The notes under the pieces: generated by a model
Seen by the model: the letters and a program-made list of their open reading frames with translations, nothing else
The model's database searches: none
What the model was told of the DNA's origin: nothing
Translations under genes and position numbers: made by a program
Source: Bradyrhizobium sp. JYMT SZCCT0428
Lineage (GTDB): Bacteria; Pseudomonadota; Alphaproteobacteria; Rhizobiales; Xanthobacteraceae
Assembly (NCBI RefSeq): GCF_018131075.1
Contig: NZ_JAFCLS010000003.1
Span: 248,001-312,000, forward strand
Length of the DNA: 64,000 bases
Direction: 5' to 3'
Shown here: piece by piece, positions 17,662 through 26,920 of the stretch
Layout of the letters: the number at the start of each line of letters is the position of its first letter
Position numbering within the stretch: the first letter of the stretch is position 1

Positions 17662-19155
17662 ATGAACCCGCCCGTCGCCGCACGCGCTTCGCAATCCGCC
17701 CCCTCCCTGCGCGACCGCCTGAAGGACCCCTCGCTGCTGCGCGAGCAGTGCTATATCGACGGCGCCTGGACCGGGAAGGCGTCAAAGCCGGTGACCAATC
17801 CGGTCAATGGCATTGAGCTTGCGAAAATACCGGTGCTGAGCACCGCGGAGACGACGCAAGCCGTCGAGGCCGCCGAGCGCGCGTTCCCGGCCTGGGCCAA
17901 GCTGACCGCCAAGGCGCGCTCCAACATCCTGCGCAAATGGTTCGACCTGATCATCGCCAACCGCGAAGACATCGCGCTGATCCTGACTTCGGAGCAGGGC
18001 AAGCCGCTGACGGAAGCGCTCGGCGAAGTCGATATCGGCGGTGCCTATGTCGAATTTTTCGCCGAGGAAGCCCGCCGCGTCTATGGCGAAACCATTCCGA
18101 CCCAGCGCGCCGATGCGCGCCTGCTCGCGATCAAGCAGCCGATCGGCGTCTGCGGCGCGATCACGCCGTGGAATTTCCCCTGCTCGATGATCACCCGCAA
18201 AGTCTCGCCGGCGCTGGCCGCGGGTTGCACGGTGGTGCTCAAGCCCGCCAATGAAACCCCGCTGACGGCGCTGGCGCTGGTGGCGCTCGCGGAGAAGGCC
18301 GGCGTGCCGAAGGGCGTGTTCAACATCCTCACCGGCAATTCCTCGGCGATCGGCAAGGTGCTGTGCGAACATCCCGCCGTGCGCTTCGTCGGCTTCACCG
18401 GCTCGACCGAAGTCGGCAAGATCCTGTACCAGCAGGCCGCCGTCGGCGTGAAGAAGCTCGGCCTCGAGCTCGGCGGCAACGCGCCGTTCGTGGTGTTCGA
18501 CGACGCCGATATCGATGCCGCCGTCGAGGGCGCGATCGTCTCGAAATATCGCAACATGGGCCAGACCTGCGTCTGCGCCAACCGCATCTACGCCCAGGAC
18601 AAGATCTACGACCAGTTCGTCGAAAAGCTCTCGGCCAAGGTCGCCGCGATGAAGATCGGTGACGGCACCGAAGCCGGCGTGGTGCAGGGGCCGCTGATCA
18701 ACATGGAAGCGGTCGACAAGGTCGAGAAGCACATCGCGGACGCGGTCAAGGGCGGCGCGAAAATAGTCACCGGCGGCAAGCGCCATGCGCTCGGCGGCAG
18801 CTTTTTCGAGCCGACAGTGTTGTCGAACGTCAAGCCCGACGCGCTGGTCGCGCACGAGGAAACGTTTGGGCCGCTGGCGCCGGTGTTCCGCTTCAAGGAC
18901 GAGGCCGACGTGATTGCGCTGTGCAACGCCTCGCCGTTCGGTCTGGCGTCCTACTTCTACTCGCGCGATCTGGGCCGGGTCTGGCGGGTCGCCGAAGCGC
19001 TGGAGTCCGGCATGGTCGGCGTCAACACCGGGCTGATCACCACCGAAGTCGCACCCTTCGGCGGCGTTAAGGAGTCCGGCCTCGGCCGCGAAGGCTCGCA
19101 TCACGGCATGGAAGAATATGTCGAGATCAAATACGTGATGATGGCGGGGATTTGA
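17662..19155 (+). CDS. gabD: Succinate-semialdehyde dehydrogenase (NAD(P)+)
   Basis: Oxidises succinic semialdehyde to succinate, the last step of the GABA shunt. 497 aa, with GAGGAG about 8 bases before the ATG. Aldehyde dehydrogenase motifs are intact: Rossmann GFTGSTEVGK, general-base Glu in LELGGNAPF, and nucleophilic Cys in NMGQTCVCAN. The CVC arrangement (a second Cys two residues after the first) is typical of GabD and linked to redox control in the family. No GABA transaminase gene is nearby. A related semialdehyde such as glutarate semialdehyde is a possible alternative substrate. Confidence 0.9.
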   Translation: MNPPVAARASQSAPSLRDRLKDPSLLREQCYIDGAWTGKASKPVTNPVNGIELAKIPVLSTAETTQAVEAAERAFPAWAKLTAKARSNILRKWFDLIIANREDIALILTSEQGKPLTEALGEVDIGGAYVEFFAEEARRVYGETIPTQRADARLLAIKQPIGVCGAITPWNFPCSMITRKVSPALAAGCTVVLKPANETPLTALALVALAEKAGVPKGVFNILTGNSSAIGKVLCEHPAVRFVGFTGSTEVGKILYQQAAVGVKKLGLELGGNAPFVVFDDADIDAAVEGAIVSKYRNMGQTCVCANRIYAQDKIYDQFVEKLSAKVAAMKIGDGTEAGVVQGPLINMEAVDKVEKHIADAVKGGAKIVTGGKRHALGGSFFEPTVLSNVKPDALVAHEETFGPLAPVFRFKDEADVIALCNASPFGLASYFYSRDLGRVWRVAEALESGMVGVNTGLITTEVAPFGGVKESGLGREGSHHGMEEYVEIKYVMMAGI

Positions 19156-19160
19156 ACTGT

Positions 19161-19246
19161 CGTCATTGCGAGCGAAGCGAAGCAGTCCATAGCGCGGCAT
19201 CGTGGATAGTTGGATTGCTTCGTCGCTTGCGCTCCTCGCAATGACG
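19161..19246. repeat. Palindromic intergenic element, CGTCATTGCGAG…CTCGCAATGACG type
   Basis: Ends CGTCATTGCGAGCGAAGCG and CCTCGCAATGACG are inverted, with inner arms around agtccat/tggattgctt. It fills the gap between the convergent gabD and MetX-like genes and so may serve as their shared 3' region. Same family as 11249–11333. Confidence 0.8.
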
Positions 19247-19253
19247 GCTGCGC

Positions 19254-20288
19254 TCAGAGCCCATCTACAAACTGCTTCAGCCGCGGCGCCCATTTATCGG
19301 CATCGAGGCCTGAAGCCGAATGGCCGAGTTCGCTGTCGAGCAGGAAATAATCGGCATCCACGCCGGCGGCCTTCAGCCCCTGCATCACGCCGGGCGCGAT
19401 GTCAGGCGGAAACAATTTGTCGGTCCGCGACAGCACAAACAGAACCTTCGATTTGATCCGGCCGAACTGCGCCGTCACATCGAAGCTGCGCAGCGCTTTG
19501 GCAAGTATGATCAGCGAATTGGCGCCGAATCCCTCTGCCCACCGCGCCGCCTCGTCGCGGATCGCGGCTTCGATCTCTGCGGGATCGGACATCGTCGCTT
19601 TCAGGCGGGTCTCGATGCCGTAGGTCTTCAGCGTCGCCATGCGGATCTCGGTCATGGTCTCCACGACGCCGCCGCGATCGTAATAATCGCCGCCGTTCCA
19701 GTTCGGGTCCTTCGAGAGCGCTCCGAGCAGGCGCGCGACATTGCCTTCGGATCGCTCGCGCGGCACCCGCGGCGAGGTGACGACGGCGGCGATCCCCTTC
19801 ATCGCGTCGGGATAGTTGACGGCCCATTGCAAGGCCTGGAAGCCGCCATAGGACGGGCCGACGATCGCAACCAGTTTCTCGATGCCGAGATGATCGAGCA
19901 GCCGCCGCTGTGTGCCGACGATGTCGCTGACATTGATATCAGGGAATCGCGGCCCGTAAGGCTTGCCGGTCGCGGGATCAATGCTCGCAGCATTGGTCGA
20001 TCCGTAGGACGAGCCCAGCATGTTCGGGCAGATCGCAAAATAGCGGTTGGTGTCGACGGCCTTGCCGGGGCCGACGATCTCACTCCAGCTGCCTTCGCCG
20101 GTCGTGCCGCCGGGATCGATGATGTGCGGGCCGCTGGTGTTGCCATGTGTGACCAGCACGGCATTGCTGCGATCGGGCGCCAGCGTGCCAAGCGTCGCAT
20201 AGGCGATGGTCACCTCTGGCATCACGGTGCCGCTTTGCAGGCGATAGTTGGTGGTGGAGAAGGTCTTCGCGTCAGCCTGTGCGGTCAT
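19254..20288 (-). CDS. Alpha/beta hydrolase of the homoserine O-acetyltransferase (MetX-like) family
   Basis: 344 aa. It has the MetX fold, with nucleophile Ser in VGPSYGGFQALQW, Asp in SRTDKLFPP and His in ELGHSASGLDAD. MetX-type segments such as THGNTSG and ICPNMLGSSYGSTN are present. True MetX proteins are longer and carry a GSTGP motif; here the sequence is GSSYGST, and methionine genes are absent nearby. It is therefore more likely a MetX-like hydrolase or acyltransferase of unknown substrate. Leftward, 42 bases downstream of the SulP transporter, so co-transcription is possible. Confidence 0.82.
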   Translation of the reverse strand: MTAQADAKTFSTTNYRLQSGTVMPEVTIAYATLGTLAPDRSNAVLVTHGNTSGPHIIDPGGTTGEGSWSEIVGPGKAVDTNRYFAICPNMLGSSYGSTNAASIDPATGKPYGPRFPDINVSDIVGTQRRLLDHLGIEKLVAIVGPSYGGFQALQWAVNYPDAMKGIAAVVTSPRVPRERSEGNVARLLGALSKDPNWNGGDYYDRGGVVETMTEIRMATLKTYGIETRLKATMSDPAEIEAAIRDEAARWAEGFGANSLIILAKALRSFDVTAQFGRIKSKVLFVLSRTDKLFPPDIAPGVMQGLKAAGVDADYFLLDSELGHSASGLDADKWAPRLKQFVDGL

Positions 20289-20330
20289 ATGTTCTAACCC
20301 GGAGGAGGAAAGGCTGCAGAATGCAGCGTT

Positions 20331-22529
20331 CTATCGCCGTAACACTGCAATGGTGCGATTGGCAAAAGTAAGTCGTTCGGCCATGACAGATACGAAATAG
20401 GTCAGCAGCTTCTGGCTGAGCGAGGGGTCATCGATCTTGAGCGCTTCAAACTGATGCGCGCTCAGGACGTACAGGACACTCGCGACCTCGGCTTGAATCG
20501 TCGCGCTGCGTTGCGCCTGCGACACCAGGCCCATCTCGCCGATCGTCGTGTAGCGGCCGAGGCTCCGTACCCGCGTGGTTCCTTCGTTCGTCGGAACCAT
20601 GACGCCAACGCGGCCGTCCAGGATGAAATGCATGGAATCGGCGGCGTCGCCGGCACTGACAATGATCTCTCCGGCATCGATCTCGACACGCTCGCAGCGA
20701 TGCATCAGCGCCACGGCATCGCGCGGGGTTCCGAGAATCTGCGTGAACCAGTCACGCAGATTGGCCTCCTCCTGCTCGTGCCCCTGATGCTTTGCGATGA
20801 TCTCGTTCTCGCATTGCTCCAGCGCATGATCGAGCTCTGGCACGATACGAACCCGGCCGGAGATGAAACCGCTGGACCGCAGCGCCTTCTCGGCAAGTTT
20901 TGGCAAATGAACCAGCACCAGTTCGATGTGACGTTCGTCGGCGCCGCGCTTGATCTGGGCAAAACTGTAGGCCGCCGATGAATCGAACCCGGTAACCAGC
21001 TTGAAGTCGAACACCAGATGGCGGCATTCCGGACGCTGCGCGAGCAGCGCCTTGACGTGCTGGTAAAGCCGGTTGGCCGAACCGAAGAACAGGTAGCTCT
21101 GCAGGTTGAGGCCCTGGATTTGTCCGCCATGGGCCGTCAGAACCGTCTGGTCGTTGCGCGAACGATCCAGCGAGCTGCGATATTCGGAGCCGTCAAAGCT
21201 GAATTTGATTGGATCGATCCGTGCGGCCGTGAACGCGAATGTCGCGCAGCCGATCACGACGCCGATCAGCACGCCGGCGACAAAGCCCCATTGCAGGATG
21301 ATGACGATGATCGCCAGCAGCGAGACATATTCGGTCTTGGTCAGGCGCCGCCGCGATTCGATGATCCATTTGTGCAGCTGATCGGCGCCCAGATAGATCA
21401 GGAGGCCGCCGAGCACGAATTTCGGCATGTAGCCGAGCAGAACAGGAGCAACCGCCAGCATCAGCACCGAGATCGCGGCCACGGTCAGGCCGGCGAGCCG
21501 GCCGGTCCCGCCGCTGCTGAAGTTGAGGATGGTGCGGCTGACCGAGATGCAGCCGGTATAGCCGCCGAACGCGCCTGACAGGATGTTGGCAAGGCCGGTG
21601 ACGTTCAACTCCCGCTCGAGATTGGCTTCGCGGTGCACGACAACCTCGATGCCAGCGGTGTTGAACAGCGTGCTCGACGCCGTGACAAAAATGACGGCGA
21701 CCAGATTGCCGAGCAGATCCGGCACGGCATGCCAGGGATAGCGGGCCATCTCGGCCGTGCTCCACGGCAGCATGATGCTGATGCTAGGCGGCGGTTGAAA
21801 TGTCCATCCCGAGGCCTGCGCCTCTGCCGAGGTGAATCCCGCCAGCCAGAAGGCGATGTGCCCAACGACCACGCCCCCGACCAGCATGGCCGGCAGGCCA
21901 AACGAGGTGCGGGTGCGATGCCAGGTCAGATACAGCGCCAGCGCCATGGCGCAGGCGGCCGCCAATTCGGACAGGGTCAGGATGTTGGCGAACTGATCGA
22001 GCGTCGTCAGCTGAAGGCGATGGCCGGTGATAACGCGAACCGCGCCCAAAATGATCAGGCAGGCAGTGGCGCCGAGGAACCCGCCCACGACGGGATAGGG
22101 CACATAACGGATCGCGCGGCCCATCCGCGTCACCCCGAAGCCGCACAGCACGATGCCGGTGACGATGGCCGAAAGCCCTAGCGTCATCAGCGCCGGGGCG
22201 AGCAGCGATGCCGAGGGATCGCTGGCGACAACGTGCTCGACCAGCGACGCTGCCAATATTCCGGTCATCGCCGCCGTGGAGCTCTCGGGCGCCGCGATGG
22301 CGAACGGGAAGGAGCTTCCCCACGCGATGACCGCGGCGAGGATGGCCGAGGAGATGAAGGTCGCGGCAAGTCCGTAGGACAGATATGGCGCCAGCGGGCC
22401 GGTAAAAATCAGAAGCGAATACGACAGGCCAAATGTAATCGTGAGGACACTGGCGGCGCTGCCGCCGAGAATGTCATTGAAGGCCTTCCGAATTAACTCC
22501 GGCTCGCCTTTGAGAGATCGACTGACCAC
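20331..22529 (-). CDS. SulP-family anion transporter with STAS and cyclic-nucleotide-binding domains
   Basis: 732 aa in three parts: a membrane domain (about residues 1–430) with the SulP hallmark AFGGYTGCISVSRTIL, a STAS domain (about 450–560) with LVFDFKLVTGFDSSAAYSF, and a cNMP-binding fold (about 600–720) with IGEMGLVSQAQRSATIQAE resembling the phosphate-binding cassette. The likely substrate is sulfate, bicarbonate or a dicarboxylate; the sequence does not say which. The cNMP module suggests gating by cAMP or another ligand. The start is GTG. The GE and R of the cassette are kept, so nucleotide binding is plausible. Confidence 0.87.
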   Translation of the reverse strand: MVSRSLKGEPELIRKAFNDILGGSAASVLTITFGLSYSLLIFTGPLAPYLSYGLAATFISSAILAAVIAWGSSFPFAIAAPESSTAAMTGILAASLVEHVVASDPSASLLAPALMTLGLSAIVTGIVLCGFGVTRMGRAIRYVPYPVVGGFLGATACLIILGAVRVITGHRLQLTTLDQFANILTLSELAAACAMALALYLTWHRTRTSFGLPAMLVGGVVVGHIAFWLAGFTSAEAQASGWTFQPPPSISIMLPWSTAEMARYPWHAVPDLLGNLVAVIFVTASSTLFNTAGIEVVVHREANLERELNVTGLANILSGAFGGYTGCISVSRTILNFSSGGTGRLAGLTVAAISVLMLAVAPVLLGYMPKFVLGGLLIYLGADQLHKWIIESRRRLTKTEYVSLLAIIVIILQWGFVAGVLIGVVIGCATFAFTAARIDPIKFSFDGSEYRSSLDRSRNDQTVLTAHGGQIQGLNLQSYLFFGSANRLYQHVKALLAQRPECRHLVFDFKLVTGFDSSAAYSFAQIKRGADERHIELVLVHLPKLAEKALRSSGFISGRVRIVPELDHALEQCENEIIAKHQGHEQEEANLRDWFTQILGTPRDAVALMHRCERVEIDAGEIIVSAGDAADSMHFILDGRVGVMVPTNEGTTRVRSLGRYTTIGEMGLVSQAQRSATIQAEVASVLYVLSAHQFEALKIDDPSLSQKLLTYFVSVMAERLTFANRTIAVLRR

Positions 22530-22622
22530 GCCCCACTTGCCCCCGGCACCCCTGCCAGTGGTAGAGACCGCAGACAGAGATCACAACGTTATTCTTGTGA
22601 CAGGGGACGTGTGACGGCGCCG

Positions 22623-23429
22623 TCAGTCGTTCGCTGCGTCTCTGCCGAACGCGCCGTGGCGGCCGACGCCGGACGCGAATCGTGCAGCGCCTGAGAGTGT
22701 CTCGCCCGAGGCGATCACCTTCAGCCCGCCGCGCATCTCGTTGGCGATGGCGTCTTCCTCCGCGAGGTCCCATTGCCGCAGCGCCGACAGCCGGTCGGCG
22801 CGCATGCAGGTTTGCGGGAAGGCCGCGATTTCCCTGGCCAGCGCAATGGCCTGTGCAACGGCCTCGCCTCTTCGCACCAGGCGATTGGCCAGGCCCATGC
22901 GCAACGCCTCCGGCCCGCCGACCGGGCGTCCGGTCAGGATCAGGTCGATCGCCTGGGAATGACCGATCAATCGCGGCAGGCGGATGGTGCCGAGATCGAT
23001 CAACGGCACGCCGAACCTGCGGCAGAAGATGCCGAAGGTGGCGTCCTCGGCAACGACCCGCAGGTCCGCCCAGAGCGCGAGTTCCATGCCGCCGGCGACG
23101 GCAAATCCCTCGACCGCGGCGATCACGGGTTTCGACAGCCGCAGCCGGCTCGGCCCCATCGGCGCAATCGAGTCATGGCCGCCGATCTCGCGCTTCTTGT
23201 TGGGATCGCCCGCCGCCACCGCCTTGAGGTCGGCGCCGGCGCAGAAATAACCGCCGGTGCCGGTGAACACCGCAACGGATGCCGCTTCGTCGGCGTCGAA
23301 CGCCAGAAACGCATCGTAGAGTTTGCGCGCGGTGGCGCCGTCGACGGCGTTGCGGCAATGCGGACGGTTGATGGAAACGATGGTCACCGGCCCATCGCGT
23401 TCGACAAGTACGGAATCGGTTTCGGTCAT
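22623..23429 (-). CDS. Enoyl-CoA hydratase/isomerase (crotonase) family protein
   Basis: 268 aa from ATG MTETDSVLVERDGPV. The oxyanion-hole segments are GGYFCAGADLKA and EGFAVAGGMELALWADLRV. The family region ATFGIFCRRFGVPLIDLGTIRLPRLIG is present, but a clear pair of hydratase glutamates is not obvious, so it may be an isomerase or hydrolase branch. The region upstream of the chosen ATG in the same frame has no domain. Pathway unknown; there is no thiolase or dehydrogenase beside it. Confidence 0.85.
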   Translation of the reverse strand: MTETDSVLVERDGPVTIVSINRPHCRNAVDGATARKLYDAFLAFDADEAASVAVFTGTGGYFCAGADLKAVAAGDPNKKREIGGHDSIAPMGPSRLRLSKPVIAAVEGFAVAGGMELALWADLRVVAEDATFGIFCRRFGVPLIDLGTIRLPRLIGHSQAIDLILTGRPVGGPEALRMGLANRLVRRGEAVAQAIALAREIAAFPQTCMRADRLSALRQWDLAEEDAIANEMRGGLKVIASGETLSGAARFASGVGRHGAFGRDAAND

Positions 23430-23538
23430 GGCGGGCGCTCCCTTGGCATTCTTGTTGTGGCAGGGAGCTTCGCACTGGAGGTGTCGATCAGGCAATCCTG
23501 GGATGGGCCTTGGAATGGACCGACAGGTTGCGCCAAGC

Positions 23539-23616
23539 CGTCATTGCGAGCGGAGCGAAGCAATCCATAGTGCCGCAAGCGGAGGAATGGATTGCTTCGT
23601 TGCGCTCGCAATGACG
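23539..23616. repeat. Palindromic intergenic element, CGTCATTGCGAG…CTCGCAATGACG type
   Basis: Compact 78-bp copy with inverted ends CGTCATTGCGAGCGGAGCGAAG and GCGCTCGCAATGACG and inner arms GCAATCCAT and ATGGATTGC. It lies immediately after the purC stop (3 bases away) and before the crotonase promoter, so it probably ends or stabilises purC mRNA. Confidence 0.8.
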
Positions 23617-23619
23617 GGG

Positions 23620-24534
23620 TTAGATTTTGAGCTCGCTTCCCGTCACCCGGCGATACGCTTCCAGATAACGCTTGCTGGTGGCGTCGACCACGCTCGCCGG
23701 GAGCGGTGGGGGCGGGGCGTCGCCGTTCCAGCGGCCGGCGCGGCGCTCGGCGTCGAGGTAATCGCGCAGCGGCTGTTTGTCGAAGCTCGGTTGCGGCTGG
23801 CCGGGCTTATAGACATCGACCGCCCAGAACCGCGAACTGTCTGGCGTCATCACTTCGTCGATCAGGATGATGCGGCCGTCGCCGTCACGGCCGAATTCGA
23901 ATTTGGTGTCGGCGATGATGATGCCTTGCTTGCGGCTGACCTTCTCGCCGAAATCATAGACGGTGCGGGCCATGCCCTCCAGCGTCTGCGCAACGTCGGC
24001 GCCCAGGATCTCGCGCACGCGCGCGACCGTGATGTTCTCGTCATGCCCGGTCTCGGCCTTGGTTGCCGGACTGAAGATCGAAGGCTCCAGCTTCTCGCTC
24101 TCGACCAGGCCCGCCGCGAGCTTCTCGCCGGCCAGCGTGCCCGATGCCGCATATTCCTTCCAGGCCGATCCCGAGATGTAGCCGCGGATCACGCACTCCA
24201 CCGGGAAGACGGTGGTGCGCCGGCACAGCATCGCGCGTCCGGCGATGTCGGCGCGGTGTGCCTTCAGCGCCGGCACCTGCGCGATGATCTCGTCGGCATC
24301 CGCGCTGATCATGTGATGCGGCACGACATCCGCGAGCTGCCTGAACCACCAGGCGCTGATCTGGGTCAGCACCGCGCCCTTCATCGGGATGGTTTCAGCC
24401 ATCACGACGTCGAACGCGCTGATGCGGTCGGTGGTCAGCAGCAGCACGCGGTCGTCACCGACGGCGTAGATATCGCGGACCTTGCCGCGCCCGATCCGTG
24501 GCAGGGGTAAATCGCTGGCGAGCATCGCGTTCAT
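23620..24534 (-). CDS. purC: Phosphoribosylaminoimidazole-succinocarboxamide synthase (SAICAR synthetase)
   Basis: ATP-dependent ligation of aspartate to CAIR in purine synthesis. 304 aa, the longer form of the family. Signatures are [23 protein letters not shown] at the N-terminus, [18 protein letters not shown] centrally and [11 protein letters not shown] with the following [16 protein letters not shown] second ATG three codons in is an alternative start. No other pur gene is in the window. Alphaproteobacteria often have a second, shorter purC in the main pur cluster, so a paralogue may exist elsewhere. Confidence 0.95.
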   Translation of the reverse strand: MNAMLASDLPLPRIGRGKVRDIYAVGDDRVLLLTTDRISAFDVVMAETIPMKGAVLTQISAWWFRQLADVVPHHMISADADEIIAQVPALKAHRADIAGRAMLCRRTTVFPVECVIRGYISGSAWKEYAASGTLAGEKLAAGLVESEKLEPSIFSPATKAETGHDENITVARVREILGADVAQTLEGMARTVYDFGEKVSRKQGIIIADTKFEFGRDGDGRIILIDEVMTPDSSRFWAVDVYKPGQPQPSFDKQPLRDYLDAERRAGRWNGDAPPPPLPASVVDATSKRYLEAYRRVTGSELKI

Positions 24535-24606
24535 GGTGTCATGCTTTCAAGAAGCGCGCCCGCGGGTGAAGCGCGGGTAGCGGAGCTTTGGTAGCCGAGG
24601 GATAGC

Positions 24607-25524
24607 TTACTCCGGCAGCGGAATGAACTCGTGTTCCTGGGGAACATGGGCAAAACGGCCGGTTTTCCAGTCCTGTTTGGCCTGTTCGATCCGCTCCTTG
24701 CTGGAAGAAACGAAATTCCACCAGATATGGCGCGGGCCTTCCAGCGCGTCGCCGCCGAGGAACATCATCCGGGTCGGCTGGATCGCCTTCACCGTGATGC
24801 GGTCGCCGGGCCGGAAGATCAGCAAGCGCGGCGCCTCGTAGCGCTCGTTGGCGATCTCGACTTCGCCGTCGACCACATAGATCGCGCGCTCCTCGTGGTC
24901 AGGGTCGAGCGGCACGCTGGTGCCGGCGGTGGCCGTCACCTCGGTATAGAACCACGGCGATACCATCGTGACCGGCGATTTCACGCCAAAGCCGCTGCCG
25001 GCGATGATGCGCGCGGTGAAGCCGCCGTCCTTGACTGTGGGCAGGCTTTCGGCGGCGTAATGCTGGAACGATGGCGCGATTTCCTCCGAGCCTGCGGGAA
25101 GCGCGATCCAGCTTTGCAGGCCCAGCATCTTCTGGCCGTCGCGGCGCTGCACGTCGGGCGTGCGTTCGGAATGCGCGATGCCGCGGCCGGCGGTCATCAA
25201 ATTCATCGCGCCGGGCTGGATCTCCTGAATGTTGCCCTCGCTGTCGCGGTGCATGATGCTGCCGTCGAACAGATAGGTGACGGTGGCAAGCCCGATATGC
25301 GGATGCGGGCGCACGTCCATGCCGTTGCCGGCGATGAACTGCATCGGCCCGAAATGATCGAAGAAGATAAAAGGACCGACCATCTGGCGGTGGCCATGCG
25401 GCAGCGCGCGCCGCACCACAAATCCATCACCGAGATCGCGGGTGCGCGGCACGATGATGAGTTCAAGCGCGTCGCAGGTTTTGGGATCGCCGAGCACGGG
25501 ATCGTTGGAGGGTTGCCAGCTCAT
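24607..25524 (-). CDS. Pirin family protein (cupin)
   Basis: 305 aa from an ATG with AAGGAG 6 bases upstream. The pirin N-domain has the metal-binding pattern RPHPHIGLATVTYLFDG…HRDSEG…QPGAMNLMTAGRGIAHSE. FFDHFGP precedes it. The C-terminal cupin half contains DHEERAIYVVDGEVEI. Bacterial pirins act as quercetinases or as regulators of metabolic enzymes; which applies here cannot be told. Leftward, 72 bases upstream of purC. Confidence 0.9.
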   Translation of the reverse strand: MSWQPSNDPVLGDPKTCDALELIIVPRTRDLGDGFVVRRALPHGHRQMVGPFIFFDHFGPMQFIAGNGMDVRPHPHIGLATVTYLFDGSIMHRDSEGNIQEIQPGAMNLMTAGRGIAHSERTPDVQRRDGQKMLGLQSWIALPAGSEEIAPSFQHYAAESLPTVKDGGFTARIIAGSGFGVKSPVTMVSPWFYTEVTATAGTSVPLDPDHEERAIYVVDGEVEIANERYEAPRLLIFRPGDRITVKAIQPTRMMFLGGDALEGPRHIWWNFVSSSKERIEQAKQDWKTGRFAHVPQEHEFIPLPE

Positions 25525-25713
25525 TGAAAACTCCTTTGGATTTGTGGCGATCATAGCAGGGATCGTCCGGCGGCGTCCAAACACACTATCGTCGGTCCCG
25601 GCTTGATCGCATCAAGGAGACGGCGGTAAGCCGGCACTCTTGCAAAAATTGAATCATGCGGCGATCTGCATTAAAAGCAGCTTGCGCGGCTGACCGCGCT
25701 TCTGGGCAAATCG

Positions 25714-26772
25714 ATGCTGCTTTCCACAATCGACATCGCCTTGCGCGGCGCCATTGTGGCGCTGCTGCTGGTGCTCGCGGCATCGCTGTTTCGCGGGTTC
25801 GGCACCGTGCTGGCGGGGCGGCTGGCCGCGGCGTTTGCCCTGGGATCGGCCGCGCACGCCGTGAGCTATTCGATCGGCTGGACGTCGCCGGTCTCCCTTC
25901 CGTATGCGCCGTTGATTGCGTTGTCGACCGGCAATGTCGTGGTGTTCTGGCTGTTCACCCGCGCGCTGTTCGACGAGGCGTTCAGATTGCGCTGGTGGCA
26001 TGCGCTGATATGGGGCGCGGTCACCGCGTTCAGCTTCGTCAACTGCATGTGGATCGCACCGGCATCCAGCGCGCGGGTTGCCATCGTCGCGGTCAATCTG
26101 GTGGCGCTTGGCTTCATTGCATTGGCGGTGGTGCAGACGATCGCCTCATGGCCCGCGGATCTGGTCGAGCGCCGGCGTGGCGTTCGCGGCTTCATCATCG
26201 GCGCGGCCGCGTTGTATGGCGGCATGAACGCGGTGCTGCAGATATTTCTGCCCGGTAGCGAGGTCGTCAACACGGTGAATTCAGCCGTTCTGGCCGTTGT
26301 GGTGGCGGCGATCTGCTACGCGATGCTGCGCGTGGATGGCGCCGATCTGTTTCCCGTGGCATCTCAAGTCGCGCCGGCAACGATTGCGCCGGCTCAGACG
26401 GCCGCGGCGGAGGATGCGCACGACCAAAAGCTGGTCGACGCGCTGATGCGTTTGATGGCCGATGAGCGCATCTACCGCCACGACAACATCACGATCGGCA
26501 CGCTCGCGACCAAACTTGGAATACCCGAATACAGATTGCGCCGGCTGATCAATCAGCGGCTCGGCTATCGCAACTTCAATGTCTTTCTCAACAACCACCG
26601 GATCGAGGAGGCCAAGGCCGCGCTGTCAGACCCGACGCAGGCCGAAGTCCCCGTCATCACCATTGCGATGGATGCCGGTTTCCAGTCGCTCGGCCCGTTC
26701 AACCGCGCCTTCAAGGCCATCACTGGCGTGACCCCGACCGAATATCGCCGGCAGAACGCTTCTGTCGCTTAA
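25714..26772 (+). CDS. Membrane-anchored AraC-family transcriptional regulator
   Basis: 352 aa. The first about 210 residues are hydrophobic with six or seven predicted spans (for example AIVALLLVLAASLF and AVLAVVVAAICYAML). The C-terminal about 100 residues form an AraC/XylS helix-turn-helix pair: TIGTLATKLGIPEYRLRRLINQ and ITIAMDAGFQSLGPFNRAFKAITGVTPTEYRR. This architecture suggests direct signal input from the membrane. It may control the serine hydrolase gene that begins 148 bases downstream in the same direction; that is inference from position only. Confidence 0.87.
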   Translation: MLLSTIDIALRGAIVALLLVLAASLFRGFGTVLAGRLAAAFALGSAAHAVSYSIGWTSPVSLPYAPLIALSTGNVVVFWLFTRALFDEAFRLRWWHALIWGAVTAFSFVNCMWIAPASSARVAIVAVNLVALGFIALAVVQTIASWPADLVERRRGVRGFIIGAAALYGGMNAVLQIFLPGSEVVNTVNSAVLAVVVAAICYAMLRVDGADLFPVASQVAPATIAPAQTAAAEDAHDQKLVDALMRLMADERIYRHDNITIGTLATKLGIPEYRLRRLINQRLGYRNFNVFLNNHRIEEAKAALSDPTQAEVPVITIAMDAGFQSLGPFNRAFKAITGVTPTEYRRQNASVA

Positions 26773-26920
26773 TCCATAAATCATTGTAGTGTCATGGTAA
26801 TTTCGAAATCGGCGAGACGCTCGCCAATTCCGGCCAGCCCGATTTCAAATCCGGCGAGCGGCCCGCGGCCACATCACCAACATGGCCGGCACGCGCTCAT
26901 GCGTCATGCCGGAGGCCAAT

